Assembly: GCF_030295975.1 (NCBI RefSeq)
Contig: NZ_AP027364.1
Location: forward strand, 2,976,001-3,040,000
DNA from: Thalassotalea atypica
GTDB lineage: Bacteria > Pseudomonadota > Gammaproteobacteria > Enterobacterales > Alteromonadaceae
DNA length: 64,000 bases
Direction: 5' to 3'
Numbering within the stretch: position 1 is the first letter of the stretch; every line of letters begins with the position of its first letter. This document shows, piece by piece, positions 48,323 through 61,816 of this stretch. A program made the position numbers and the translations under genes. A model generated the notes under the pieces. The model was given only the letters and a program-made list of their open reading frames with translations. It made no database searches and had not been told where the DNA came from.

Positions 48323-48950
48323 CAATAAATTTCTCTACGAGTTCACTTGCCTGTTGTATATGTTGCTGATGCGTATAACCTGATTTTACACGAGGTTTTA
48401 AGTCATGATCACCGTCAATCATATATTTAATGTTGCACTCTTTTGGCAAATGGTAATTGGCTATTTCATTTTTACAACCTAGTTTATCCCTTTCACCTTG
48501 AATAATCAGTGTTGGCAGTGAATTGTCCTGTAACGGCTTTAACCTCAGCTTCTCAGGCTTGCCAATAGGATGAAAAGGGTAACCCAGCGCAACTAACCCT
48601 AAGATACAATTTGAACCATGGTCTATTGTATCGGCAAGCCACGTAGCGCAAACTCGTGAACCCATAGATTTTCCACCCAACATTATCGGCAGCTTGTTTT
48701 CTAACACGTTAAGATGATGCGCGAGGGTATCAAGTAGTACGGGCATCCGATCAGGCGGGCGGCGTTTGCCGTCTTGCCCCCTTTTGTCCATATAAGGAAA
48801 GTTAAACTTCATCACACTGATGTTGCGACCTAATAACAATTCGCTCATGATTTTCATAAAAGAGGAATTCATGTCTGCACCGGCGCCATGTGCAAAAACA
48901 AACAGTGCTTTTGGGTTTTCTGCATGTTCCATAATAGACGAAGTCTTCAT
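48303..48950 (-). CDS. KANL3/Tex30-type alpha/beta hydrolase
   Basis: 215 residues. The start ALFVFAHGAGADMNSSFM gives the oxyanion region, GGKSMGSRVC (about 91-100) the nucleophile Ser in a GxSxG-like elbow, then IIQGERDKLG (Asp) and IDGDHDLKP (His). This is the family of predicted bacterial dienelactone-hydrolase-like proteins related to eukaryotic KANL3/Tex30. Substrate unknown. It overlaps gcvA by four bases, so its expression follows GcvA. Confidence 0.87.
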   Translation of the reverse strand: MKTSSIMEHAENPKALFVFAHGAGADMNSSFMKIMSELLLGRNISVMKFNFPYMDKRGQDGKRRPPDRMPVLLDTLAHHLNVLENKLPIMLGGKSMGSRVCATWLADTIDHGSNCILGLVALGYPFHPIGKPEKLRLKPLQDNSLPTLIIQGERDKLGCKNEIANYHLPKECNIKYMIDGDHDLKPRVKSGYTHQQHIQQASELVEKFIDERLQY

Positions 48951-49864
48951 TTTAATTGGCCATCGCTAATTTCTTCTTGCTCGTTTTCTACTGTATCCAT
49001 AACCCAGTCTCTAAACGCGGCTATTTTACCTAAATCAGATTGTTGCTCTCGACAAACAATGTAGTAGGCGTTTTTACTAACAAGTACTTCATTAAAAGGG
49101 CATACAAGGCGACCAGAGGTAATATCTGGTTTTGCAAGCACACTATGAGCTAGCGCTACTCCTTGGCCATGAATCGCCGCTTGAAGTACCATGGAGGAAT
49201 GGCTAAAAATAGGACCGTGGTTAACATTAATCCCTTTTACACCGACCTCTTTAAACCAACGTTTCCAATCTCTTCTTGAAGTATCGTGAAGTAACGTATG
49301 TTGCGTCAGATCGTTTAACGAAAACAACGGTTTTTTCCCACTCAATAATAAAGGAGAACATACAGGAATAAGGTACTCCGTGTGTAACTTTTCAGCATGC
49401 ACATTCGACCATCTCCCGCGTCCATAGTAAATTGCCACATCCACGTCTTCAGTAAGTGAGTTATCAGGTTGATCAACCGCTTTGATCCTGACATCAATGT
49501 CGGGATGTAAAATATTGAACGCATTCAATCGTGGCACTAACCACTGAATGGCAAAGCTTGGTTGTAAACTTACAGTAATTGCTCCCTTTGCCCCCCTAGC
49601 TAATAACTTATCTGTTGCTTCATGAAGTGCATTAAAAATATCTTTGATGTCTAAGAAATATGACTGTCCTTCTTCAGTTAACAGTAACGAGCGATTTTTT
49701 CGCATGAATAACTTGATACTTAAGTGTTCTTCCAAAGATTTTATTTGATGACTTATAGCAGCTTGAGTAACAAACAACTCTTCTGCAGCCCTTGTAAAGC
49801 TAAGGTGTCTTGCTGATGCTTCAAAAGCCCGCAATGCATTTAATGGAGGAAGTCTAGTAGACAT
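48947..49864 (-). CDS. gcvA: LysR-type regulator GcvA of glycine cleavage
   Basis: 305 residues, very close to E. coli GcvA along its whole length: STRLPPLNALRAFEASARHL, FTRAAEELFVTQAAISHQIK helix-turn-helix, LTEEGQSYFLDIKDIF and DVDVAIYYGRG. It activates gcvTHP when glycine is present and represses when purines are present. An inverted repeat containing the CTAAT recognition core lies upstream and probably serves autoregulation. No gcvB small RNA gene, which is divergent in E. coli, is recognisable here. Confidence 0.95.
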   Translation of the reverse strand: MSTRLPPLNALRAFEASARHLSFTRAAEELFVTQAAISHQIKSLEEHLSIKLFMRKNRSLLLTEEGQSYFLDIKDIFNALHEATDKLLARGAKGAITVSLQPSFAIQWLVPRLNAFNILHPDIDVRIKAVDQPDNSLTEDVDVAIYYGRGRWSNVHAEKLHTEYLIPVCSPLLLSGKKPLFSLNDLTQHTLLHDTSRRDWKRWFKEVGVKGINVNHGPIFSHSSMVLQAAIHGQGVALAHSVLAKPDITSGRLVCPFNEVLVSKNAYYIVCREQQSDLGKIAAFRDWVMDTVENEQEEISDGQLK

Positions 49865-49942
49865 TGCATACCTTGATTCTAGTTTTGTTTAAGGAATTTA
49901 CCCATATCGACATTATGACAACAAATCGAAAGAAAACAAAAC

Positions 49943-49969
49943 TTATTCATTAGTTTTTTTAATGAATAA
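49943..49969. promoter_or_regulatory. Possible GcvA autoregulatory site
   Basis: TTATTCATTA-GTTTTTT-TAATGAATAA, perfect 10-bp arms, 79 bp upstream of gcvA. The minus strand carries CTAAT, the core known for E. coli GcvA. Confidence 0.55.
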
Positions 49970-50003
49970 CATTACTTTATATCGGTGTAATAAATGTACA
50001 AAC

Positions 50004-50113
50004 AGGCGTATTATTCGCCTCGTAGATGAAGGACATCATCTCTAGACACTGAATAACAGCTCGCATGGTAATAAATGTCCCCAACCCATTTATTGCAGCA
50101 TGAGATAGGTCCT
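50004..50113 (+). ncRNA. Structured leader of a small secreted protein gene
   Basis: Three hairpins: AGGCG/CGCCT (50004-50020), GATG/CATC (50025-50037) and GTAATAAATG/CATTTATTGC (50068-50096, one wobble pair). A possible long-range AGGAC/GTCCT (50030/50109) closes part of it. No known riboswitch class is recognised and there is no T-run terminator. The rest of the gap 49865-50156 holds nothing else I can name. Confidence 0.35.
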
Positions 50114-50156
50114 TTAATTTCTATATGGATATTTAACGATAATTTGAGGTACCAAT

Positions 50157-50417
50157 ATGAAAAACTTAACTAAAGCCATTTTACTCAGCACATTGTTTTC
50201 AGCTGGTTTCGTACAAGCTGCAGAGCCTACAGATGTGACGAAAATCAATACACAAGACTTTCAAAACGTAGCGCATGCATATTTAAATGAAAGCTTAATG
50301 TTAGTTGCAACAAATGATGTAAAACAAGATGCTAGTTCGCTACTAGCTCAAATAAGCATTAATGCTAAAGCCAATGACAAAGAGCTTATCGCAAACAATA
50401 GCTTAATTGCAGAATAA
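50157..50417 (+). CDS. Small secreted protein of unknown function
   Basis: 86 residues. Signal peptide MKNLTKAILLSTLFSAGFVQ with cleavage near AA-EP (residue 22), leaving about 64 residues, helical, acidic and Asn/Ala-rich, without Cys. TTGAGG precedes the ATG by 8 bases. I do not recognise a family. It lies between gcvA and rpoS, divergent from the former and convergent with the latter, behind a long structured leader. Confidence 0.75.
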   Translation: MKNLTKAILLSTLFSAGFVQAAEPTDVTKINTQDFQNVAHAYLNESLMLVATNDVKQDASSLLAQISINAKANDKELIANNSLIAE

Positions 50418-50428
50418 CGATGAAAATG

Positions 50429-50466
50429 AAAAACCGTCTTGATATATCAAATTTACATCAAGACGG
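50429..50466 (-). terminator. Terminator of rpoS
   Basis: CCGTCTTGAT / ATCAAGACGG, 10-bp stem with T-run on the minus strand; also follows the small secreted protein gene. Confidence 0.78.
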
Positions 50467-50488
50467 CATTAGTTTTTCTAAGAAAAAA

Positions 50489-51418
50489 TCAAACTTGGAA
50501 TATTGACTCGATAGATAAATTTTGTTGGCTTAAAATGTCCCGCAAACGTTTTAATGCTTCAACTTGAATTTGACGAACACGCTCTCGTGTTAAGCCAATT
50601 TCAGCGCCGACATCTTCCAAAGTTGCCGCTTCATACCCCATCAAGCCAAATCGACGTGCCAATACTTCTCTTTGTTTACTATTGAGCTCGTTCAACCAGT
50701 TAATGATATTATTGTTCATATCATTATTTTGTAGGCTGTTTTCTGGACCTTGGCTTTTTTCATCCGGAATAACATCTAAAAGCGCTTTATCAGAATCTCC
50801 GCCAAACGGCGTATCAACAGAAGTAATGCGTTCATTTAAACGCAACATTTTACTGACATCAGCAACGGGTTTATCTAATGCGAGAGCGATATCTTCAGCG
50901 GTCGGCTCGTGATCAAGCTTTTGAACCAGTTCTCGAGAAGTTCTTAGATAAATATTTAATTCTTTAACTACATGGATAGGTAATCGAATGGTACGTGTTT
51001 GGTTCATGATGGCACGTTCAATGGTTTGACGTATCCACCAAGTAGCGTAAGTAGAGAATCTAAATCCTCGTTCAGGATCAAATTTTTCAACTGCTCGTAT
51101 TAAACCTAGATTTCCTTCTTCAATAAGATCTAATAGAGGTAAGCCACGATTGTTATAGCGTCTAGCAATTTTTACCACAAGGCGAAGATTGGATTCAATC
51201 ATACGTTTACGCGCGGCTTCATCACCTTTAAGTGATAATCGAGAAAAATAAACTTCTTCTTCTGCGCTTAATAACGGTGAAAATCCTATTTCACTCAAAT
51301 AAATTTGTGTAGCATCTAAGTTAGATGATGGCTCGTCTTGAGTTTTACTCGCACTCTCCTTTGCTTTCTTACTCGTTTTTGATTCCCGTTCAATTGTTTG
51401 TTCTTTTTGTATGCTCAT
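50489..51418 (-). CDS. rpoS: RNA polymerase sigma factor RpoS
   Basis: 309-residue stationary-phase and general-stress sigma factor. Region 2 reads [21 protein letters not shown] and [23 protein letters not shown] then [19 protein letters not shown]. Region 4 ends [29 protein letters not shown] Lys/Ser-rich N-terminus (about 1-35) precedes [11 protein letters not shown]. Start ATG 51418 with GAGGGG upstream; in-frame start codons before it are unlikely. In relatives the main rpoS promoter lies inside nlpD, directly upstream here too. Confidence 0.97.
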   Translation of the reverse strand: MSIQKEQTIERESKTSKKAKESASKTQDEPSSNLDATQIYLSEIGFSPLLSAEEEVYFSRLSLKGDEAARKRMIESNLRLVVKIARRYNNRGLPLLDLIEEGNLGLIRAVEKFDPERGFRFSTYATWWIRQTIERAIMNQTRTIRLPIHVVKELNIYLRTSRELVQKLDHEPTAEDIALALDKPVADVSKMLRLNERITSVDTPFGGDSDKALLDVIPDEKSQGPENSLQNNDMNNNIINWLNELNSKQREVLARRFGLMGYEAATLEDVGAEIGLTRERVRQIQVEALKRLRDILSQQNLSIESIFQV

Positions 51419-51493
51419 GCTAAATATCCCCTCAACTAGCAACGGCCAATAATTGATTATCTATTCACTAAAACTCCATATATATTCTTATGA

Positions 51494-52333
51494 TTATTTT
51501 TTAGGCAAGTACTTCAAAGGATTTACAGATTTACCCCGAAAGCGAACTTCAAAATGAAGCATGACTCTTTCAGCATCAGTATCTCCCATCTTGGCTATTA
51601 CATTGCCGGCTTTAATAACTTGCTGCTCTTTAACTAAGATCTGGTCATTGTGAGCATATGCACTGAGGTAATCATCATTATGTTTTACTATGATTAACTT
51701 ACCATAGCCACGTAATGCGCTACCTGCATAAACCACAACACCATCAGCAGCTACCTTAACCTTATCGCCACGGCGACCTGCAATGTCAATTCCCTTATTA
51801 CCTTGGATTGCCGTTGAGAATGTCGCAATAACTTTCCCTCTGGCTGGCCATTGCCATTTTCTTATTTTTTGAGAAAAAACATTAGCCTGTGAAGCGGACT
51901 TTTTGCTTGTTTTTTGTCCACTTACAGTTCCACCATACGCCGGCTTTTTACTAGATGCAACTGGTTTATTATTCACTTTAGTACTGGTTGAACCAGAGCT
52001 TTTAATCGAATTATTCGCCGAAGGCTTATTTTTAATAGGCTGGGTGCTTTTTGAGGCTAAAATTAACTTTTGATTAGGATAAATTTTGTATGGCGAGGAT
52101 AACTTATTGAGCTCAGCTAAAGTTCTAACGTCGGTTTTTGCCCGCCACGCTATAGAATAAAGGGTCTCACCTTTTTTAACCCGGTAGGTACTTGTCTTTA
52201 TGCTGCTGACCGATGGACGCTTTAAAGAAATAGCTGTTTTTGACTCGACAACCGGTGCTGGCGTATTTCTCGAAGAACAGCCTGTCATTATCAAAATCAG
52301 GAAGAAAAACACCCATTCGCTAATTGCCTTCAT
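51494..52333 (-). CDS. nlpD: Lipoprotein NlpD, murein hydrolase activator
   Basis: 279 residues (379 in E. coli; the linker is shorter). Lipobox MTGC at about 16-19, LysM domain YRVKKGETLYSIAWRAKTDV (about 52-71), a Ser/Lys-rich linker, then a LytM/M23-like domain. The first zinc His of active M23 peptidases is missing (GNKGIDIAG in place of an HxGxD motif), as expected for NlpD, which activates amidase AmiC rather than cutting murein. Directly upstream of rpoS. Confidence 0.93.
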   Translation of the reverse strand: MKAISEWVFFFLILIMTGCSSRNTPAPVVESKTAISLKRPSVSSIKTSTYRVKKGETLYSIAWRAKTDVRTLAELNKLSSPYKIYPNQKLILASKSTQPIKNKPSANNSIKSSGSTSTKVNNKPVASSKKPAYGGTVSGQKTSKKSASQANVFSQKIRKWQWPARGKVIATFSTAIQGNKGIDIAGRRGDKVKVAADGVVVYAGSALRGYGKLIIVKHNDDYLSAYAHNDQILVKEQQVIKAGNVIAKMGDTDAERVMLHFEVRFRGKSVNPLKYLPKK

Positions 52334-52371
52334 GCCTATTGCTTAGTCCTTAGCATACTCATAAAAATTCA

Positions 52372-52950
52372 TTACCTTAATGTAACATACGCAATAACAA
52401 TCAAAACTACTAGCCCCCAGCCGATTACATCAACCCACTTGCGAAGGGCTCTTTCCATGCTCTCTCCCCCTAGTTTAATCAGTCCTGCGACTAGATAAAA
52501 CCTCATCCCACGGCCGATGGTTGACGCGATCAAAAACGGAATAAACATCATATTCAGAAAGCCAGCACTTACCGTAAAGAGCTTGTAGGGAACGGGCGAG
52601 AATCCAGCGATAAAAACCACCCAAACACCCCACTCTTCAAACCACGTGACCGCTGTATCAAATCGCGTTTGATAACCGAATTCAGCAATTAGTGGCTGAA
52701 CCCATGCATCAAACATGTAATAACCTAAGGCATAACCTGCAATACCGCCCAGCACAGAAGATATCGTTGTTATTGTGGCATAATGCCAAGCTCGTTTAGG
52801 TTTGGCCAACACCATGGGCGCCAGCAGCACGTCTGGTGGAATTGGAAAAAATACGGATTCAGCAAAAGTTAAAGCAGCTAAGATGAGCGGCGCTAGTTTA
52901 TGTTTTGCCCACTTCATCGTCCAGTCATAAAGGGCTGAAAACAGTTTCAT
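52372..52950 (-). CDS. YqaA-type DedA/VTT family membrane protein
   Basis: 192 residues, four to five hydrophobic segments. The VTT-domain motifs [22 protein letters not shown] (about 111-132) and [11 protein letters not shown] are typical of YqaA proteins, related to DedA lipid transporters/scramblases. Its start overlaps the pcm stop (ATGA), placing it in the surE-pcm-yqaA-nlpD-rpoS series common to Shewanella and Vibrio. Confidence 0.9.
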   Translation of the reverse strand: MKLFSALYDWTMKWAKHKLAPLILAALTFAESVFFPIPPDVLLAPMVLAKPKRAWHYATITTISSVLGGIAGYALGYYMFDAWVQPLIAEFGYQTRFDTAVTWFEEWGVWVVFIAGFSPVPYKLFTVSAGFLNMMFIPFLIASTIGRGMRFYLVAGLIKLGGESMERALRKWVDVIGWGLVVLIVIAYVTLR

Positions 52951-53609
52951 ATCACTGAACCCGGTACCAAAGGTACAAATCTCACAGCTTCGACTTGTTG
53001 TTCATGAAAGTTATCGCCATTGCGAGTAATTATTTTCAATATTTGCGCATGATCTCCGACGGGGATCACAAGCTTCCCTCCCTCAGCCAGTTGTGTTAAC
53101 AAAGCTTCTGGTATTGATGTCGGCGCAGCAGTAACAATTATCGCGTCAAATGGTGCTTTAGAAGCCCACCCTTGCCAACCATCGCCATGTTTCATTGAGA
53201 CATTATGTAAATCCATCGACTGTAAACGCCTTTTAGCCTGCCATTGCAGTGACTTAATACGTTCAACTGAAAAAACCTTTGGAATAATTTGGGCCAATAT
53301 TGACGTCTGATAACCAGATCCTGTACCTATTTCTAGTACATTTTGGGGCAAATATTCGGTCAATAGAAGCTCCGACATTTTAGCAACAATATAAGGTTGA
53401 GAGATTGTTTGACCTTGGCCGATCGGTAACGCTGTGTTGTCATACGCTTTGTGTGCCAATATTTCAGGAACAAATATATGGCGTGGAGATAACGCTATTG
53501 CTTTAAGTACTTGCTGATTTGAAATCCCTTCAGCATGCAACTTTTGAGCAAGCAGCTCACCACTTCGTCCTGATTTTCCGCTTGCGCTCCGTCCTACTTT
53601 GAGATTCAT
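52947..53609 (-). CDS. pcm: Protein-L-isoaspartate O-methyltransferase
   Basis: 220 residues. It repairs isoaspartyl residues using [38 protein letters not shown] near the N-terminus, the SAM site [16 protein letters not shown] (about 91-106) and [21 protein letters not shown] are family hallmarks. Coupled by ATGA overlaps to surE before and yqaA after. Confidence 0.96.
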   Translation of the reverse strand: MNLKVGRSASGKSGRSGELLAQKLHAEGISNQQVLKAIALSPRHIFVPEILAHKAYDNTALPIGQGQTISQPYIVAKMSELLLTEYLPQNVLEIGTGSGYQTSILAQIIPKVFSVERIKSLQWQAKRRLQSMDLHNVSMKHGDGWQGWASKAPFDAIIVTAAPTSIPEALLTQLAEGGKLVIPVGDHAQILKIITRNGDNFHEQQVEAVRFVPLVPGSVI

Positions 53610-54358
53610 ACCGTCAATTCACTCATCCATTTCTTCATATTATCCATACTTTGATGGGCTGTCATATCTACCGTTAGAGGTGTTACCGAAGCAAAATTGC
53701 GGCTGACTGCATTAAAGTCGGTACCTGTTCCACAATCAAGCTCTTGTCCTAAGGAGCCATACCAAAAAATATCTCGCCCCCATGGATCGGTCGTCTTTTT
53801 CATGGTCTCTGCTTTGTGCCTATGCCCTAAGCGTGTCACCTCGATGCCTTGCACTTCTGACAACGGTATATCGGGTACGTTCAGATTTATGATTTGATCT
53901 GCAGCTAATGGGTGCTGATCCAAACGTTTAATAATATTGGCGGCAATGACTGCAGCAGTTTGATAATGGCTTTCTTCTTTGCCAACTAATGATACTGCCA
54001 CAGCAGGTAACCCCATATGGCGCCCTTCCGCCGCCGCCGCTACCGTACCAGAATACAAGGTATCGTCACCTAAATTAGCGCCGTTATTGATGCCGGCAAC
54101 TACTAAATCTGGTGCACTAGACATAAGCTGGCTGATCCCTAAATGGACAGAGTCTGTAGGGGTCCCATTTACAGAGTAAAAACCACTATCTAGTTTATGG
54201 GCACGTAGTGGGTTGAGCAGTGTTAATGAGTTACTCGCTCCACTACAGTTTCTGTCTGGAGCAACAACTATCACTTCGGCAAACTTAACCAGTTCTTGGT
54301 AAAGTATTTTAATCCCTTGAGCATGCACACCGTCGTCATTGCTTAATAAAATTTTCAT
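53606..54358 (-). CDS. surE: 5'/3'-nucleotidase SurE
   Basis: 250 residues. Metal-dependent nucleoside monophosphate phosphatase. [14 protein letters not shown] (metal ligands Asp-Asp), [15 protein letters not shown] and [20 protein letters not shown] are intact. It lies 10 bases after truD and overlaps pcm. Confidence 0.96.
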   Translation of the reverse strand: MKILLSNDDGVHAQGIKILYQELVKFAEVIVVAPDRNCSGASNSLTLLNPLRAHKLDSGFYSVNGTPTDSVHLGISQLMSSAPDLVVAGINNGANLGDDTLYSGTVAAAAEGRHMGLPAVAVSLVGKEESHYQTAAVIAANIIKRLDQHPLAADQIINLNVPDIPLSEVQGIEVTRLGHRHKAETMKKTTDPWGRDIFWYGSLGQELDCGTGTDFNAVSRNFASVTPLTVDMTAHQSMDNMKKWMSELTV

Positions 54359-54368
54359 AATAAATTAC

Positions 54369-55412
54369 TTACTCTTGAATCGGATGTCGTTCACTAACAT
54401 CTTGATAATTGATTACTTCTCGCAATACGGTAGTTGCATATGCGCCTGCTGGCAATACAAAAGTTAGCAGCACATTATTATCCCGAACATCAATTTTTGA
54501 CTGCGCAACGTTCAAACGCATACGTCGACGCTCTTGTTTCAGGCCGAATTTGGCAAGACCTGCACATAACTCTGGGAACAGAGACAACATCTTACTTTCA
54601 AATTGCTCAACTTCACCTTGGGTCATGAGATCACCAGCCCCCCACATGGAAGCTGTAAGGTCGATATCATTCTCTACTAACCGCTGTGCTAACTCTTCTG
54701 TTTTATCATCAACAATAAACACCGATTGACTGCCTGCAAGCATACAAACGTCACCTTGTTGAATCTCATTAAATGTTTCATCTTCAATTCGTTGATGAAC
54801 GAGCTCATTGAAAATAAAAGAGCGCGCCGCCGATAGGTAAATACTGCGCTTTTTCTTGTCTTTGACTTTTACACCGGCAAACAGCGCTTTAGCTTTATCA
54901 ATATTACCGCCTTCAAAACCAAATCGTTGTTCGCCAAAATAATTAGGAACGCCATGTTGTTCTACATGCTTCCATCTAGCTTTCACATCGTTTATGTCCG
55001 TCACATTGCGCAATAATAACTCGAATCGATTGCCCAGCAAGGCGCCCGTTTTAAGTTTTTTATTGTGACGTTGATAACTGAGGATCTCGACTCCATCAAT
55101 TTCACAATCAGACAAGTCATATACCTTTTTGCCGGGTACGTGCACACCAAACCATTGCTCAGTCACGGCGAAGCGATCTTTTAATCCCGCATAGCCAACG
55201 AGGTTCTCTTTAACACCAAAATACTTTGCTAGCTGCCTTGCCACATAAACTGTATTAGCACCGGTTTTTCGAATATGAATGAAAAGATGTTCTCCTTCGC
55301 CACTTGGCGAAAAAGGTAACAATTCAAATACTTTGAAGTCTGCATATTCACTACGCAAATCTCCAGATGCCTTGGGGATACCATGTAAATAAGCTAGATT
55401 TTTTTTAGTCAT
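54369..55412 (-). CDS. truD: tRNA pseudouridine(13) synthase TruD
   Basis: 347 residues. The catalytic Asp lies in [36 protein letters not shown] and [16 protein letters not shown] are family motifs. Start ATG 55412, overlapping the ispF stop by 8 bases; an in-frame codon at 55430 would extend it into ispF needlessly. Confidence 0.95.
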   Translation of the reverse strand: MTKKNLAYLHGIPKASGDLRSEYADFKVFELLPFSPSGEGEHLFIHIRKTGANTVYVARQLAKYFGVKENLVGYAGLKDRFAVTEQWFGVHVPGKKVYDLSDCEIDGVEILSYQRHNKKLKTGALLGNRFELLLRNVTDINDVKARWKHVEQHGVPNYFGEQRFGFEGGNIDKAKALFAGVKVKDKKKRSIYLSAARSFIFNELVHQRIEDETFNEIQQGDVCMLAGSQSVFIVDDKTEELAQRLVENDIDLTASMWGAGDLMTQGEVEQFESKMLSLFPELCAGLAKFGLKQERRRMRLNVAQSKIDVRDNNVLLTFVLPAGAYATTVLREVINYQDVSERHPIQE

Positions 55413-55890
55413 TAGCGCTCTCTTGAACAAGTAACACTACAGCATGTACTGCTATCCCTTCTTTTCGACCGGTATAACCCAATTGCTCAGTTGTCGTTGC
55501 TTTTACATTTACTTGATTAATATTTGTTGCCAAATCTTCAGCAAGACAGCTCCGCATAGCTAGCAAGTGCGGCGCCATTTTGGGCGCTTGCGCTACGACT
55601 GTTATATCGGCATTGCCAATTTTGTAATTGTGTTGAGTCATTAAGTCAACAACGTGCCTTAGTAATATGCGACTGGATATATTCTCATAGCTGGCATCCG
55701 TATCAGGGAAGTGATTGCCAATATCTCCTAAGCATAATGCACCTAAAATAGCGTCGCACAGAGCATGTATGGCAACATCCCCATCAGAGTGTGCAATAAA
55801 CCCTTGTTGATAGGGAATACTAACTCCAGCGATAACGAGAGGCCCCTCACCACCAAATTTGTGAACATCAAAGCCATGACCTATTCTCAT
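55405..55890 (-). CDS. ispF: 2-C-methyl-D-erythritol 2,4-cyclodiphosphate synthase
   Basis: 161 residues. MEP-pathway step five. [12 protein letters not shown] (zinc His/Asp), [18 protein letters not shown] and [19 protein letters not shown] are conserved. Overlaps ispD by ATGA. Confidence 0.97.
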   Translation of the reverse strand: MRIGHGFDVHKFGGEGPLVIAGVSIPYQQGFIAHSDGDVAIHALCDAILGALCLGDIGNHFPDTDASYENISSRILLRHVVDLMTQHNYKIGNADITVVAQAPKMAPHLLAMRSCLAEDLATNINQVNVKATTTEQLGYTGRKEGIAVHAVVLLVQESAND

Positions 55891-56597
55891 TTTTCTTCCA
55901 TCTGGTTTGTTAAGATAAATTCAGCTAACGCTAAATCGTCTGGGCGGGTAATTTTAATATTATCACTTCGACTTTCAATCAGTGTACTAGGTAAGCCAAA
56001 CGCTTCTATTGCAGAAGACTCGTCAGTAATAGTGAGCCCTTTGTCAAAGCCAACTTCAATCGATTGGATCAAGTCAGTCACCTTATACATTTGCGGCGTC
56101 AATGCGTGCCACAAACGCTCACGCTCTATCGTACTTAACACTACACCACTATCTTCACTTCGCTTCATCGTATCTCGCACTGGATAGCCGAGAAGCCCCC
56201 CCTGTTCAGTAGCAATACAATGAGAGATAAGTGAGTCGATATCTGTTAGTTTGACGCAAGGACGGGCCGCGTCATGCACCAATACCCAAGGGTACTTCAC
56301 AGAGTCAATCACCTTAAGCCCAGCCAGAACAGAATCTACTCGCTCTTTTCCACCATAAACAGTACGAATTTGAGGATGAGAAGCAATGTTGAGATGAGCA
56401 AAGTAACCATCTTCTTTACCAAGCACGACGATCACTTCTTTGATCATCGAGTGGCTTAATAGACGCTCAAGGGTATGCTCTATGATAGTCCTCCCGCCAA
56501 TTGTTAAGTATTGTTTAGGGCAATCACTTAGCATTCGTTTTCCCACTCCGGCTGCGGGTACTACTGCAATAAGCGAAATGTTGTTAATTAATGGCAC
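55887..56597 (-). CDS. ispD: 2-C-methyl-D-erythritol 4-phosphate cytidylyltransferase
   Basis: 236 residues. MEP-pathway step three. [20 protein letters not shown] (CTP loop), [10 protein letters not shown] and VRDTMKR are the active-site motifs. It lies between ftsB and ispF, the usual gammaproteobacterial order. Confidence 0.97.
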   Translation of the reverse strand: MPLINNISLIAVVPAAGVGKRMLSDCPKQYLTIGGRTIIEHTLERLLSHSMIKEVIVVLGKEDGYFAHLNIASHPQIRTVYGGKERVDSVLAGLKVIDSVKYPWVLVHDAARPCVKLTDIDSLISHCIATEQGGLLGYPVRDTMKRSEDSGVVLSTIERERLWHALTPQMYKVTDLIQSIEVGFDKGLTITDESSAIEAFGLPSTLIESRSDNIKITRPDDLALAEFILTNQMEEK

Positions 56598-56624
56598 TTA
56601 GGTACTTCTCAAAAATAAATAGGA

Positions 56625-56921
56625 TCATTTGGTGGTTCTAGGTTTGTTGTCATTTGGAATAATACGGAAAAATGTTTCATTCTCTTTGATCATCCCTAGC
56701 TCATTTCTGGCACGCTCTTCAATGGCTTCAACACCTAACTTTAAGTCGTCGGTATCGGCATAAAGTAATTTATTACGTTGCACTAATTTTTCATTGGTTT
56801 CTTTTTGACGTGCGACATCCGCTTCTAGTGCTAAATAGTCAGGCACACTATTTTTCCCGAACCAAAGCCGGTGTTGTAGTAGTAATAAAAAAACAAATAA
56901 AATTGCGGTAATTACGCGCAT
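56625..56921 (-). CDS. ftsB: Cell division protein FtsB
   Basis: 98 residues. One transmembrane helix (about 3-19), the conserved QHRLWFGKNSV, then a periplasmic coiled coil (about 33-65) and GVEAIEERARNELGMIKENETFFRI. It forms the FtsQLB complex at the septum. Confidence 0.95.
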   Translation of the reverse strand: MRVITAILFVFLLLLQHRLWFGKNSVPDYLALEADVARQKETNEKLVQRNKLLYADTDDLKLGVEAIEERARNELGMIKENETFFRIIPNDNKPRTTK

Positions 56922-57031
56922 GGCACCAGTAAATTCAAACGAAGTACACTCATGATAAAAATGACAAAACTCTAACAGCTATTATAAGTAGCGATCAGCT
57001 AGAGTAAATAACTATCCTCATAAATGAGCCG

Positions 57032-57649
57032 TTAGTGCTCATTTATCTGCACTGAACGCTTAAAATTGCGCCAATTAATCGAGCAAGAGAGTAAAAGTTC
57101 TCGCATGGAGGGGATCTGCGGTCTTACCGGACCAGAGCTTTGCCAGCAATGGCCTGCACACGCTGCCATCATCACTTTCTTAGTTGGCTTTAATAACCTA
57201 ATATTGGCATCGCTTATTTGCTGTGGTGAAAACCAGCCATGTAGATTTGTTCTATAGCGTTGATTTTCTATGTCAATACGATCAATGCAATCTATCGCTA
57301 TGTGACTTTCTTTGTAAATTGGGACAACAACACCAACAGAAATGCTTGATTTTATATACCACTGCCAGACTTCATCGTTTGTCTGACCAGCCAATGGCAT
57401 TTTCTTACCTTGTTTTGCTGACCATGTCGCATTTTGAGTATCTAAATCCAGCGGCGTATCTATCGTAACCATCAAGTAGGCAGCGCGCTGAATATAATAA
57501 GGCAAGCTTTTCAACTTAGCTTGCAAAGTTTGTACAGAGTCAATGTTAGCGCGTGTCAATATACTGATTTCACGCTCGTACAGCGCATTGCACAGCTCAG
57601 CATAATCCGGAGACTGCGATTGCTGATGCCAAAAAGAAGCTTGAGTCAT
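57032..57649 (-). CDS. Conserved hypothetical protein between eno and ftsB
   Basis: 205 residues, no signal peptide or membrane helix. I do not recognise a family. Aromatic- and Cys-containing: LPYYIQRAAYLMVTIDTPLDL, VWQWYIKSSISVGVVVPIYK and a C-terminal MMAACAGHCWQSSGPV followed by a basic tail. The CAGHC pattern could bind metal, but with only two Cys and one His it is not a known motif. It occupies the eno-ftsB gap, which is usually short in relatives, and has no obvious terminator separating it from ftsB. Confidence 0.78.
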   Translation of the reverse strand: MTQASFWHQQSQSPDYAELCNALYEREISILTRANIDSVQTLQAKLKSLPYYIQRAAYLMVTIDTPLDLDTQNATWSAKQGKKMPLAGQTNDEVWQWYIKSSISVGVVVPIYKESHIAIDCIDRIDIENQRYRTNLHGWFSPQQISDANIRLLKPTKKVMMAACAGHCWQSSGPVRPQIPSMRELLLSCSINWRNFKRSVQINEH

Positions 57650-57770
57650 GAAGGTTTAAATTACTGAGTTTTATAAAATATTTGTTTAGTATTTAAGCAT
57701 ACTTGATAACAAGGCAAAGATAAATCTTCATCCATTTCTAAAGGCTCAAAACATTATTACCATAAAACGA

Positions 57771-57798
57771 AAAAAGCCAATGCGGTAGCATTGGCTTT
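57771..57798 (-). terminator. Terminator of eno
   Basis: AAAGCCAATGC-TACC-GCATTGGCTTTTT on the minus strand. Confidence 0.87.
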
Positions 57799-57826
57799 CT
57801 AATCTTTACTCGGATAATAAGAGCTA

Positions 57827-60931
<3,105 letters not shown>

Positions 60932-61167
60932 TTAAATTGATTCAATTAAATTTAACGAAGCTAGAATAGCAGGACGGGGCGGCATTATACCGAAATTGAG
61001 CCTTAACGACAAGGCACCTACGCAGAAAATATCAGGATAAATATAGACAATTTTGCTAAGTTCTCGTCGATAAATTAAAACATAAATAGTTGATGAAATT
61101 AGTGAGCATCCACCCTACTATATACTCCCTGATATCCCCAAACTAATACGAGAATAAGAGTTTTACT

Positions 61168-61749
61168 ATGGACAATGCGTTAATCGACGTACTCAACAAA
61201 ATTGACGAAATAAACGCTCAAGATCCCAATCACACTATAGTCGGTGGTGAGCCTGTTGCAAAAGAATTGATTTATGGACAACGTATGTCGGCCTGTCTAT
61301 CTCAATATTGGCCTGATGCAGATCAGTATTTACAAATAGCAGTACGTGCACAACATATTAAAAGATGGCATATCAAACGTAATGAATATCCACTAGGTAA
61401 AGCTGGCTATTTAAAATGGCGTAAAGAGCTTGGCTTATTTCACGCACAATTGACCGAACAAGTCATGCAAGAGTGTGGATATAATTTAGAAGATATCCAA
61501 ATAACAGGCGCCATTGTCAGAAAAGAAAAATTACGCACAAACCCAAACACACAAACGTTAGAAGATGTCGCTTGCTTGGTTTTTTTAACCTACTATTTTG
61601 AACCATTTGCCGCAAAACATAGTGAAGAAAAGATTATTTCCATTGTGCAAAAAACATGGAAAAAAATGTCTGACCAAGCAAAAAACATTGCGCTTACTTT
61701 AACTCTTCCAGCGCATTTAGCCTCATTAATACAAAAGGCGCTAGCGTAG
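61168..61749 (+). CDS. DUF4202 family protein
   Basis: 193 residues. IDEINAQDPN, AKELIYGQRMSACL, AVRAQHIKRWHIKRNEYPLGKAGYLKWRKEL and EDVACLVFLTYYFEPFAAKH are the DUF4202 pattern: conserved His/Arg-rich helices suggesting a metal- or nucleotide-binding domain, function unknown. A good upstream AATAAGAG ribosome site. It lies 180 bp before a diguanylate cyclase on the same strand. Confidence 0.88.
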   Translation: MDNALIDVLNKIDEINAQDPNHTIVGGEPVAKELIYGQRMSACLSQYWPDADQYLQIAVRAQHIKRWHIKRNEYPLGKAGYLKWRKELGLFHAQLTEQVMQECGYNLEDIQITGAIVRKEKLRTNPNTQTLEDVACLVFLTYYFEPFAAKHSEEKIISIVQKTWKKMSDQAKNIALTLTLPAHLASLIQKALA

Positions 61750-61816
61750 CCATTCATGCCGATGACTACAATTTACTGCCAAACTTTGGTATTGTTTGTA
61801 GTCACACTTCGCTGGT

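Noticed and set aside
49865-50156. gcvB small RNA gene opposite gcvA
   Set aside because: No G/U-rich seed region and no terminator with a T-run is present before the small secreted protein gene.
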